Source of the DNA: Legionella adelaidensis
GTDB taxonomy: Bacteria > Pseudomonadota > Gammaproteobacteria > Legionellales > Legionellaceae
Reading direction: 5' to 3'
NCBI RefSeq assembly: GCF_900637865.1
Contig: NZ_LR134427.1
Span: 1-54,285 of the forward strand
Length of the DNA: 54,285 nucleotides
Shown: positions 17,201 through 25,400 of the stretch, piece after piece
Numbering within the stretch: position 1 is the stretch's first letter
Layout of the letters: every line of letters begins with the position of its first letter
Notes under the pieces: model-generated
Told to the model about the DNA's origin: nothing
Seen by the model: only the letters and a program-made list of their open reading frames with translations
The model's database searches: none
Position numbers and translations under genes: made by a program

Positions 17201-17684
17201 TAGGAAATATAGCGGCCCATTCCTGTGCAAGCTGTTTAGCGGTTACCTCATCATCTGCCAGGAGCGCCGCGCCAATATTGCCTGCCTTTCCACCTGATAA
17301 AGCAATTAATCCTTCTGCAAACTCAGCTATCCAAGGAAACTGTACCCGAGGTTGCCCCAGATACTGTCCTTCTTGATAAGCTTTAGAAACCAGGCGGGTA
17401 AGATTCCGATACCCTTGCTCATTTTGGCAAAGCAAGACTAAAGAATAAGTATTCGAGGGATTTTTTAAGTCATGACAAGGTAAATCAGACCCAAAAATGG
17501 GTTTTATACCTTTAGCAACCGCTTTCTGAAAAATTTTAACCGCAGCGAACAAGTTACAAAAATCTGTAATGGCAACGGCACTCATTCCTTTCTTCGGGAG
17601 AGTCTCCATCAGCTCTTCAATACGCACAAGCCCATCAACTAATGAAAACTCCGTATGAACCCTTAAGTGTACAAATTCGTGCAT
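14247..17684 (-). CDS. dnaE: DNA polymerase III alpha subunit
   Basis: The replicative DNA polymerase, 1145 residues from the ATG at 17684 (MHEFVHLRVHTEFSLVDG), close to the 1160 of the E. coli enzyme. The reading frame stays open 34 codons further, but those residues come from an inserted repeat (17694-17761) and lack homology. The N-terminal PHP domain is followed by the palm with PDFDIDF at residues 400-406, whose Asp401 and Asp403 align with the E. coli catalytic pair; the third Asp is in KFDFLGLRTL. The fingers contain GYGFNKSHSAAYA, then helix-hairpin-helix (GLGAIKGVGSAAID), beta-binding and OB-fold (KLAIINLEDSTGKLDGIAF) parts. The likely ribosome site GGGATC is weak. Confidence 0.98.
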   Translation of the reverse strand: MHEFVHLRVHTEFSLVDGLVRIEELMETLPKKGMSAVAITDFCNLFAAVKIFQKAVAKGIKPIFGSDLPCHDLKNPSNTYSLVLLCQNEQGYRNLTRLVSKAYQEGQYLGQPRVQFPWIAEFAEGLIALSGGKAGNIGAALLADDEVTAKQLAQEWAAIFPNRFYIEIQRTGRENEEIYNTKAVKLAEELGLPLVATNGVCFISPDDFEAHEARVCIREGYTLADPRRDKKYSPQQYLRSSDEMKMLFNDLPQALRNTVEISKRCTVKLELGKNYLPNFPVPSDSTVESYLCHLAEDGLEKRFKHLFANRQTELSAHRETYEKRLQLELTVINSMGFAGYFLIVADFIQWAKLNGVPVGPGRGSGAGSLVAYALEITDLDPLEFELLFERFLNPERVSMPDFDIDFCMEGRDRVIEYVAEKYGRQSVSQIITFGTMAAKAVVRDVGRVLGHPYNFVDKLAKLIPFELGITLEKALQEEELQRRYQEEEEVKELIDLALKLEGITRNAGKHAGGVVIAPSELTDFTAIYCEEGSTQLVSQFDKDDVEAAGLVKFDFLGLRTLTIINWALITVNAQREKEGKSPININTIPMDDKLSFDLLKACKTTAVFQLESRGMKELIHRLQPDCFEEIIALVALFRPGPLQSGMVDDFIDRKHGRARVEYPHPDLEPILKPTYGVILYQEQVMQIAQVLANYTLGAADLLRRAMGKKKPEEMAKQRAIFTEGAVAKGVEAETATGIFDLMEKFAGYGFNKSHSAAYALVAYQTAWLKAHHPAAFMAAVLSSDMDNTDKVVIFINECKQMGLTILPPSINVSRYHFTVKDDQTIIYGLGAIKGVGSAAIDLIVQERERSGLFEDLFTFCQRLDLRKVNRRVLEALIKSGSMDEWKMERSVLFNSLEKAMQMGANFHQNQNSGQTDLFGIFAESATEKSDYLIGKPWQEKERLDGEKETLGFYLSGHPADTYIKEFSAVVVPIGNLNPQTKKTIVCGLVAGIRRVITKRGKKLAIINLEDSTGKLDGIAFSEILESRENLLATGKIILIEGEVSQDDYSGGLKIMASEIYSLSEARTRFAKCIAITLTPADKHVIPALQAIFKANQGNCLIQIKYLNEVAAGLITLASQWRIQPSDDLIAILADLLDKERIEVCY

Positions 17685-17693
17685 AAGATCCCA

Positions 17694-17761
17694 GTAGGTT
17701 GGCGCCGCAAGGCCAACATTGCGATTTGAAAAGTATGATGTTGGCTTAAGCACCAACCTAC
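17694..17761. repeat. Two-ended palindromic element, family R1
   Basis: GTAGGTTGG at 17694-17702 and CCAACCTAC at 17753-17761 bound a 68-bp element. The two inner halves extend the match to about 26 bp with mismatches, and each half is itself a small hairpin (GTTGGC/GCCAAC type). It has no room for a gene and looks like a miniature mobile or REP-type element. It sits immediately upstream of dnaE and extends that reading frame without a stop. Confidence 0.75.
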
Positions 17762-17903
17762 ATAAAAAAGATATTTTACCTTGCAAATATCCCAGCGCAA
17801 TACCACATTAAAAAATTGTGGATAGTGCTATGAAGGCCCCTATTGCCTGTTTTAAATTGCAAACCAATTTGATACAGTCTTCTAAAATACATTTTTTTCC
17901 TCT

Positions 17904-18200
17904 ATGACCATAACATCAGACCAATTAAAAAAGTTAAGTGACTTAGCATACCTTGCTGTGGATGATACATTAATCAATCAACTTTCCTCAGATGTACAAG
18001 CTATTGTTGCATTTGTTAATGTTTTACAGAATGTCAATACGAGTGAGGTGGCACCTTTACTTCACCCTCTCGATTTAACTCAGCCTCTCAGGGATGATGT
18101 GGTAACGGAAGTGAACCAATTACAGGCATTAGAGAAAATAGCGCCCCGATTTGAAAAAAATTATTTTCTAGTCCCTAAAGTCATAGACAAGAGTAAATAA
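17904..18200 (+). CDS. gatC: Asp-tRNA(Asn)/Glu-tRNA(Gln) amidotransferase subunit C
   Basis: A 98-residue GatC of normal length. The helix at [18 protein letters not shown] and the conserved [23 protein letters not shown] region are characteristic. GatC wraps around GatA and GatB and stabilises the amidotransferase. There is no evident Shine-Dalgarno before the ATG (TTTTTTCCTCTATG). It overlaps gatA by one base (TAATG). Confidence 0.95.
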   Translation: MTITSDQLKKLSDLAYLAVDDTLINQLSSDVQAIVAFVNVLQNVNTSEVAPLLHPLDLTQPLRDDVVTEVNQLQALEKIAPRFEKNYFLVPKVIDKSK

Positions 18201-19663
18201 TGCATACTTTAACGTTGCGCCAACTGCATACCGGTTTAAAAAACAAAGAATTTTCCAGTATCGAACTTACTCAGTACTTTTTACAACGCATTAATCAATA
18301 TAAGGAAATTAACGCATTTATCTCCATAGACCCTCATAATGCCTTAAAAAATGCTGAAAACGCAGACAATCTTATCAAAAATGATAAACAGCATATTTTA
18401 ACCGGGATACCCATGGCGCATAAGGATATTTTTTGTACTCAAGAAATGAGTACAACATGCGGCTCTAAAATGTTAGCAAATTTCCAAGCACCTTATGACG
18501 CAACAATTGTTCATAGACTAAAGCAGCAAGGAGCTGTTTTAGTAGGCAAAACAAATATGGACGAATTTGCAATGGGCTCCTCCAATGAAAATAGCTATTT
18601 CGGCGCAGTAAAAAATCCGTGGAATGTTAACTATGTGCCAGGAGGTTCATCTGGTGGGTCGGCAGCAGCAGTAGCCATGGGCTTGGTCCCCTATGCTACA
18701 GGTTCAGATACTGGCGGCTCCATTCGACAACCGGCCGCTTTTTGTAGCATTTCCGGGCTTAAGCCTACCTATGGACTAGTGTCCCGATTTGGTATGGTCG
18801 CTTTTGCTTCCAGTCTTGATCAAGCAGGGCCGATGGCGCATACCGTTGAAGATTTGGCTTATATTTTACAAGCAATGGCCGGGCCTGACCCACAGGATTC
18901 TACATGTAATCCACATGCTTTAGCCGATCTGACCAGGACGTTAGACAATGACTTGCCGAAACTTCGTATTGGTCTGCCTACATCTTTTTTAGACGAGGCT
19001 GTAGATGAAGATATACAAAAAGCAACAAAAGAGGCCCTTGCCTTTTTTAAAAATGCTGGCGCTGAAATTATTGAACTTAACTTTGAATTACAGCCTTTGT
19101 GGGTACCTTGTTATTATGTGATTGCTTGTGCGGAAGCCTCTTCTAACCTTTCGCGCTTTGATGGTATACGCTATGGTTACCGCTCGCAAAAAGAAGCTTC
19201 ATTAAGAGAGCTTATTGCTAATACCCGCTCGGAAGCTTTTGGTATGGAGGTAAAGAGAAGAATTTTAACCGGTACGTTTGTACTGTCATCCGGATATTTC
19301 GACGCATACTATGTACAGGCGCAAAAAGTACGGCGCATGATTCAAAATGAATTACAAAATAGCTTTAAAAACGTAGACCTTATTATAGGCCCGACTACCC
19401 CAACATGTGCTTTTAAAATTGGAGAAAAAGTATCCAATCCTACCCAACGTTATTTAGCCGATATTTTTACCGTAGGTGCTAATCTTGCAGGACTTCCCGC
19501 TTTATCCATACCTGCTGGTTTTAATAAGCAAGGGCTTCCTATTGGACTGCAATTAATGGGTGCGCATTTTAATGATGCTTTTATTCTTCAAGTCGGGCAT
19601 TTTCTGCAAAAAAATACCCACTGGCATAATAAGAAAGTATTTTCGAATGAGGTGGCGCCATAA
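18200..19663 (+). CDS. gatA: Asp-tRNA(Asn)/Glu-tRNA(Gln) amidotransferase subunit A
   Basis: A 487-residue amidase-signature glutaminase. The Lys-cisSer-Ser triad is visible as Lys75 (PMAHKDIF), Ser150 (PGGSSGGS) and Ser174 ([13 protein letters not shown]). It hydrolyses Gln and sends ammonia to GatB to convert Glu-tRNA(Gln) and/or Asp-tRNA(Asn). It overlaps gatC and gatB by single bases, in the order C-A-B, so the complex is made from one message. Confidence 0.98.
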   Translation: MHTLTLRQLHTGLKNKEFSSIELTQYFLQRINQYKEINAFISIDPHNALKNAENADNLIKNDKQHILTGIPMAHKDIFCTQEMSTTCGSKMLANFQAPYDATIVHRLKQQGAVLVGKTNMDEFAMGSSNENSYFGAVKNPWNVNYVPGGSSGGSAAAVAMGLVPYATGSDTGGSIRQPAAFCSISGLKPTYGLVSRFGMVAFASSLDQAGPMAHTVEDLAYILQAMAGPDPQDSTCNPHALADLTRTLDNDLPKLRIGLPTSFLDEAVDEDIQKATKEALAFFKNAGAEIIELNFELQPLWVPCYYVIACAEASSNLSRFDGIRYGYRSQKEASLRELIANTRSEAFGMEVKRRILTGTFVLSSGYFDAYYVQAQKVRRMIQNELQNSFKNVDLIIGPTTPTCAFKIGEKVSNPTQRYLADIFTVGANLAGLPALSIPAGFNKQGLPIGLQLMGAHFNDAFILQVGHFLQKNTHWHNKKVFSNEVAP

Positions 19664-21090
19664 TGTGGGAAACGGTTATTGGTCTAGAGGTGCATGTACA
19701 GTTAAAAACAAAAACCAAACTTTTTTCAGGAGCTTCCACAGCATATGGTGCGGAAGCAAACTCCCAAACTAGTTTTATAGATGCAGCACTTCCCGGTGTT
19801 CTTCCTGTTTTAAATGAGAATGCCGTAGTCATGGCGATTCGCCTGGGAATAGCTTTACAGGCGCAAATTAATGAGGACTCATTTTTCGAACGAAAAAATT
19901 ATTTCTATCCCGATTTACCAAAAGGTTATCAAATTAGCCAGTTCCAAAGACCTATTGTCAGTAATGGCCATTTGAATATAGATATCAAGGGGCAGACCAA
20001 AAAAGTGAATATTGTAAGAGCGCACTTAGAAGAAGATGCAGGCAAGTCAATTCATGAAGCACATTCCTCTTCTTCAATGGTTGATCTAAACCGTGCAGGA
20101 ACACCGCTTCTTGAAGTTGTCACTGCCCCTTGTTTATATTCTGCAGAGGAGGCAATTACGTATTTAAAGACCTTACATCAGTTAGTACGCTTCCTGGATA
20201 TTTGCGATGGCAACATGCAAGAAGGTTCTTTTCGCTGTGACGTAAATCTTTCATTACGCCCAAAAGGAACACAAACATTGGGTACAAGAACAGAACTAAA
20301 GAATTTAAATTCCTTTCGTTTTATCGAAAAAGCAATTGAATATGAACAAATTCGCCATCAAGAATTATTGGAATCGGGTCACACTATCTCCCAAGAAACG
20401 CGTCTTTACTCCCCGACTACGAATTCAACCATACCTATGCGCAGTAAAGAAAATGAAAATGATTATCGCTATTTTCCTGATCCTGATTTATTACCGATAA
20501 AGATTTCTCCTGAGTTAATAAATAAAGCAAAATCTTTGATACTGTTACCCTGGTCCTTAAAAAAAGAGCTTTTACAAAATGAAAAAATAAATGAGGAAGA
20601 AGCCGAATTTTTATTAAGTTCACCGTCCTTATATTATTTCTTTAACGAGGTAAAAAAGAAAACCAATGCTACTACTAAACTCATCCTTAATTGGTTGCGG
20701 GGAACCTACTCTGCTGTATTAAATGACATGAATCTCTCTTTTGAAAATCCTCCTATTGGCGCTGCGGATTTTGCTTATTTTTTATCACATATAGAAGCGA
20801 ACCAATTAACTTCAAAAAATGCTAAAGAGATTTTCTTACAGTCTGTTTATGACAAAATTGATATTAAACAATTGATTACTGCTGCACAGAAAGAAACAAG
20901 TAGTAATCAAGATAACATAGAAGAAATAATTAAAAATATAATTCAGCAGAACCCTATGCAAGTTGCAGAATTTCAGGCAGGGAAGGACAAGTTACTGGCT
21001 TTTTTCGTAGGACAAGTAATGAAAGCTACCAAAGGCAGCGCTAACCCAAATACAGTAAACGAGCTATTACTCAAACACTTAAAAAAATAA
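19663..21090 (+). CDS. gatB: Asp-tRNA(Asn)/Glu-tRNA(Gln) amidotransferase subunit B
   Basis: A 475-residue kinase-like tRNA-binding subunit. It begins with WETVIGLEVHVQLKTKTKLFSGA, and contains FYPDLPKGYQISQFQRPI and RAHLEEDAGKS, all GatB hallmarks. A helical domain and the YqeY-like tail (NPMQVAEFQAGKDKLLAFFVGQVMKATKGSANP) complete it. It phosphorylates and amidates the mischarged tRNA. The stop is 11 bases before the palindromic element at 21102. Confidence 0.98.
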   Translation: MWETVIGLEVHVQLKTKTKLFSGASTAYGAEANSQTSFIDAALPGVLPVLNENAVVMAIRLGIALQAQINEDSFFERKNYFYPDLPKGYQISQFQRPIVSNGHLNIDIKGQTKKVNIVRAHLEEDAGKSIHEAHSSSSMVDLNRAGTPLLEVVTAPCLYSAEEAITYLKTLHQLVRFLDICDGNMQEGSFRCDVNLSLRPKGTQTLGTRTELKNLNSFRFIEKAIEYEQIRHQELLESGHTISQETRLYSPTTNSTIPMRSKENENDYRYFPDPDLLPIKISPELINKAKSLILLPWSLKKELLQNEKINEEEAEFLLSSPSLYYFFNEVKKKTNATTKLILNWLRGTYSAVLNDMNLSFENPPIGAADFAYFLSHIEANQLTSKNAKEIFLQSVYDKIDIKQLITAAQKETSSNQDNIEEIIKNIIQQNPMQVAEFQAGKDKLLAFFVGQVMKATKGSANPNTVNELLLKHLKK

Positions 21091-21101
21091 AACCCCACAG
21101 A

Positions 21102-21221
21102 GGACTTACGCAAAACGTTGAGGTCAAGGCAAAAAATGATTTTAATGAGGGAGTTTAGATTAACTAAATGACTGAATTAAAATTATTTTTTAACGAAGAG
21201 ATCGACGTTTTGCGTAAGTCC
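21102..21221. mobile_element. MITE-like palindromic element (family R4)
   Basis: A 120-bp element bounded by perfect 17-bp inverted repeats: GGACTTACGCAAAACGT at 21102-21118 and its complement at 21205-21221. The interior is also imperfectly palindromic (AAAAATGATTTTAAT opposite AATTAAAATTATTTTT), so the whole could fold into one long hairpin. There is no coding capacity and no obvious target duplication. The GGACTTACGCAAA end resembles those of some IS5-group elements, so a non-autonomous derivative is plausible; that link is inference. Confidence 0.75.
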
Positions 21222-21267
21222 TATCCCTTTTTCGCGGGTAAAAAAACCTGGCAGCGAAAAAGGGATA
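21222..21267. terminator. 14-bp inverted repeat between convergent gatB and L,D-transpeptidase genes
   Basis: TATCCCTTTTTCGC (21222-21235) and GCGAAAAAGGGATA (21254-21267) are perfect complements with an 18-base loop. The position between two convergent genes suggests a shared terminator, though the T-run is inside the stem rather than after it. Confidence 0.5.
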
Positions 21268-21277
21268 TAGAGGCAGG

Positions 21278-21835
21278 TTAACTATAAGGTTTAACCACTA
21301 CGGTGGTACCTACATCAATAAAATTCTCGTTTAGCCATTTTGCAGCGCTAGGAAGTACTCTTACACAACCATGGCTGGCATTATAATTGGGAACCTCATA
21401 AGCAGCATGGATTGAGTACCCGCCGTGAAAGTGCATACAGTAGGGCATTTTCGCACCGCCATTGGTTTCTATAGGATAAATGCTTGAAGTACAATCAGGC
21501 CCTTTCTTTGAATATACTCTGAAAGTTCCGGTAACAGTTCTACAAGGTCTACCTATATCTTCACAAAATTCTTTACCGCCGGAAGCGCTACCCGTCTTTA
21601 CCCGATTACCTTGCGCGTCATAAGCCGCCCATGCAGTTGCTTTCGGGTCAAAAACAAATACTTTCTTTCCGGTTGCTGGCCTTTTTTCAGGGAAATAGAA
21701 ACTTCCTTTCGTATCGGCGGTATGAACCATTGTATAGTGAGTATATCCTGCATCATCTACGATTGGTTCCATAGCAGTGGGCCCACAAGCAGCTGTTATT
21801 GCACATATAGGAATAATTATTAAATTTCTTTTCAT
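21278..21835 (-). CDS. L,D-transpeptidase (YkuD) lipoprotein
   Basis: A 185-residue protein with a short signal sequence and lipobox-like TAAC, giving Cys17 as probable lipidation site. The YkuD domain spans about residues 57-183, with His137 in MHFHGGYSIHAAYEVP and catalytic Cys157 in NASHGCVRVLP. Members make 3-3 cross-links in peptidoglycan or attach proteins to it. Extra cysteines (91, 98, 115, 133) may form disulfides. AGGGAGGAG precedes the ATG at 21835. It is probably anchored to the outer membrane, facing the periplasm; the precise reaction is not determinable here. Confidence 0.9.
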   Translation of the reverse strand: MKRNLIIIPICAITAACGPTAMEPIVDDAGYTHYTMVHTADTKGSFYFPEKRPATGKKVFVFDPKATAWAAYDAQGNRVKTGSASGGKEFCEDIGRPCRTVTGTFRVYSKKGPDCTSSIYPIETNGGAKMPYCMHFHGGYSIHAAYEVPNYNASHGCVRVLPSAAKWLNENFIDVGTTVVVKPYS

Positions 21836-21912
21836 ACTATCTCCTCCCTATTTTATAATTCTTATCGGGCGAAAATATGAAAAGGTTTAGAACTTTTTAA
21901 ATATATTTTTAA

Positions 21913-22314
21913 CTAATTGTATTTATTATAATCTTTTAGATCGCTAATAAAACTTTTTTGATAGGTCACAGGCAACATAGCAATAATAGCTAACAATAAT
22001 TGTTTGTCCGTACATTCAAAACAACCGCCCCGCGGAGGCATAGCATTTAATCCTTCTTGCGTATGCATAAATAGTAAATTGCTCCCTTTTTTTAAACGAA
22101 ACTCCCAATCGTTCTTATTCGCAATTTGAGGAGCTCCTAAAGGAATTAAAGGATTTGCAGAATGACAATTAGAACAAAAATGTTGCACGATAGCCTCTCC
22201 TTCTTGGTCTTCTCCCCTAATTTTTTGCAAAAATGCATTGGGATGGTGAGAGGCGCTCCATGAGAGGGAGGTAAAGATAAGTAAAATAATATAAGTGATA
22301 ATTTTATAGCGCAT
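21913..22314 (-). CDS. Monohaem cytochrome c (c5-like)
   Basis: A 133-residue periplasmic protein with a signal peptide (residues 1-21, ending LSWSAS). The haem site is CSNCH (Cys47, Cys50, His51), and a Met in LNAMPPRGG is the likely sixth ligand. Two extra cysteines (GGCFECTDKQL) flank the C-terminal helix, as in cytochrome c5-type proteins. It is a client of the Ccm system coded at 5659-11923. It is probably an electron carrier to a terminal oxidase. It lies 77 bases upstream of the L,D-transpeptidase gene on the same strand. Confidence 0.88.
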   Translation of the reverse strand: MRYKIITYIILLIFTSLSWSASHHPNAFLQKIRGEDQEGEAIVQHFCSNCHSANPLIPLGAPQIANKNDWEFRLKKGSNLLFMHTQEGLNAMPPRGGCFECTDKQLLLAIIAMLPVTYQKSFISDLKDYNKYN

Positions 22315-22384
22315 AATTTGATAGCGTTAGAAAAGTGACAACGTAAGATTAGATCCCGTCGGGATTCTCTATCAAAAGTGAAAT

Positions 22385-22403
22385 CAGGCCCTTTAGGGGC
22401 CTG
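22385..22403 (-). terminator. Terminator hairpin after the giant coiled-coil gene
   Basis: CAGGCCC (22385-22391) pairs with GGGCCTG (22397-22403) around TTTAG, 6 bases after the minus-strand stop. Downstream on the minus strand is ATTTCACTTTT, moderately T-rich. Confidence 0.65.
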
Positions 22404-22409
22404 AAACCA

Positions 22410-25400
22410 TTAACCTCCAGAAGATAAATTTGGAGGTCCTTCTTGATTGCCTAAATCTGCATCTGTTTTTAATTGGGTAAGTTCTTTACTCATTTGACTT
22501 ACTTTTTGTTGATCATAACTTTGCCAACCAGTTAAGAACGACCAGAATTCTTTTAAAGCAGACACAAACCAAGAGTCAGAGTTTTGTAACAATATCTCTT
22601 TGCTTTGCGGTTTTAAACCTTCTGTAGAGATTTCTTTAAAGCGTGCAGCAGGGCTGCTGTTTTCTTTATAAAGTATCTGTTGTAAACGCTCTATTTCTCT
22701 TAGTTTTGCTATATTCTCAGGTAACTTGCTATCTGATGAAGATTCAATATGTTCACGCATTTCAAACAAAATACTATTTAATTTTCTTAAAGAATCTAAA
22801 TATTTTATTTGTCGTAATGCCATTATTACTTTATTGTTCGTTTCATGTAAAGCTTGCGCTGCGATATCGGGAGCTCCGCCAGCTACACTCATCAGTACTT
22901 TTTCTTGTTCTTTTAATAAATCTATTTTTTCTTGTTGGAATGCGTCGATTGCAGTATTCGCTTCCTCTTTCTTTAATTCATTTCTAATGGCAGTTAAAGT
23001 GGTAGTCAAGCCAGTATAAGCGCTTTGAATAGGAGCATCCGCGCGCACTGCCTCCGAAACTACAGCGTCTATTCTCTCTGCCACAACTTTTTCAATGTCT
23101 TGCTCTAAATTTAATTCTGCAAGGATGTTTTCTTTTTGAGCTTTAACTTTTTCTTTTATTCTATTAAAGAAAACTTTAGAAAACTCTCCCAATACATCCA
23201 ATTTGCTAAACACGTTGGCTTCTACATAATTATCAAATACTTTGGATTTAAAACCCTCAACTTGCTGATTTCTCGTTTTTTCCTCGTCATTTAGTTTTTC
23301 GCTAAGAATATCAATACGTGCCAAACAACGGCTTACTCTTTCACTCTTTTCATTTTGTTTTGCTTGAATAAGTTCCCTTATCTTTGGCTCTGCATTAAGA
23401 ACAGCACGTAGCCCATTCTCAAAGTCTTTAGCAGTTTTTAAGCCACGCAAAAAGAAATGCGTATCAAATTGCGAATCAACTTTTACCAGGTGTGGTTGAA
23501 CTTTTTTGTAATATTGTAAAAACTGATCACGCATGGGATTGTCTATTTCCGAAACATCTCCAAAACCCTCATCAATAACTGCATGCTCAAAATGCTTTAA
23601 CCTGTCAAAAATTCCTAATCGATAACCCGTTACCCCTCGCACATCAAAAATAGTCCCTACAGCTTGCTCAAGTGAAGCTTCGTCTTCTGTTTTTTCAATT
23701 AAGTCACCAGGAAACTCTTCTTCTGCCGAAAGTTCTGGCTGTTCTAATTCCTCTTTTTTTAATAAATAGGGCTGCAGTTTTTTATATATTTCATTGATTT
23801 CATCTTTGACATCCAATAAAGATTCACTTTCGTATAATCTTTCTAAATCCTCATATAACTCATCGATTTCATCAAAATTTTCATAACGCTCCCCAAAGAA
23901 AAATGCACTTAATTGCTCCGACTCATTATTTGCTTGTTCTTTGATTAATCGCTGTTTTTCATTCTCTAACCTGGCTTGCGTCAGGTCGCTGCTAACTATT
24001 AATTCAAGGCTCTTTTGATCCTTTTCAAAAGGTAAATTCAGAACTAAAGTTTTGAAGAATTCATTAAAACTCTTTTCTAAAGAATCAGAAAGAGTAAGGT
24101 TCTTCTTTTTACCTGACTCCATTTCAGCAGGCCCAAATTCTTCAGAATAGGTACTTAGTTTTAACCCTAACATGTATTCAATATTATCAGCCGCTTTTAG
24201 CAAATCTGCGCCGATATTTGCGCTCACATTATTTAATACAAGCAATCTACCTTCTTTCCCCGCTGTAGCAAGTTGCTCATTAATTTCAATACCTGCATTT
24301 AGTAAACGTTCCAGAAACGCGGGGCTTAGTAATTGTAAAGTACCAAAACTACCGCCACTTAAGTTTTTAACTAACTGATCGATTTTTGCCTGCAGAGCTT
24401 CTTCAGAGGCTAAAGGAGTTCCCGTATTCAATTGACGAAGTTTATTGGGAATGCCATATAATTGCTCAGCAAGCTTTTGTATGTATTGTTGTGAGGTTAG
24501 CTTGGGAGTTTCGCTTGCTTCTAGTTGGACAGGGACTGAACTTGTGCTTACAGTAGGAGCTTCCTCCTCTACTGCCGTTTCTACATCGGAGTATTCACTG
24601 TCCTCATGCTCGCCCAAGGTAAAGAAATCATCCAGGGCCCCTCTTGGCTCATTTATATCTCCGAGCACCTTAATAGAAATATCTTGATGATGTCTCCACG
24701 CGGCCACCATATCAAAATCGGTGTCAGGTACTTGCGGTTGCTTTTCTCTACTCTGCAGAAATCCGGAAATAACAGGCATGGAATTTAAAGGGGCTAAAAC
24801 AGTGTTTGCTTCGCCAAGAACAGCCTGTAAAACAGGATCGTTTGCCATATTTAATAAATAGTATTTAACGCGGGTTAAGTCATTAAGCCAGGTAAGAGCT
24901 ACTTCCTTTAATAGGAACATGCGACTTAATGAAGTTTCTCCTTCTGCTATCTTTTCGGCTCTTTCTAAACCACGCTTTAAGTGGAAAAAAGCATTGATTA
25001 TCTTTTTATAATGCTGGACTTCTTTACTATCAAAAGTATAGTTTGCTGGTAAATCTGTTTCATCAAACGACAGTTTTTTAAATACTTCGGGGTCAATATT
25101 TTCTTTTAAATAGTTTTTTAAGGTCGTGTGTAGGTAAGTATCTACTTTTTTTGATATTTTTAGTTCAGCTAATCGCCCGAAAAGATGATTCTTATTAGCT
25201 TTTCCACCTAGTGGCTGTATCTCTCTGGCAGTTATTTCTTGTACTTGTGCTTCATTCGCCCTGTCTTTAAAAAAGGTTAAATCCTGTACAGCTTTGCCCT
25301 GATGGGCACTAATTTTATCTTCAAGAGCTCTTTTCGCGAAAAGAATATCGCTCACCCGCATTGTGCTAGTTTGTGGATCATCAGATAAAGCATTTGTTAG

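Noticed and set aside
17685-17786. Longer dnaE N-terminus
   Set aside because: The extra 34 codons translate the R1 repeat and lack DnaE homology; the ATG at 17684 gives the expected start.
22643-22987. A 114-codon plus-strand open frame within the giant gene
   Set aside because: It is antisense to a continuous coiled-coil frame and composed of hydrophobic shadow codons with no ribosome site.
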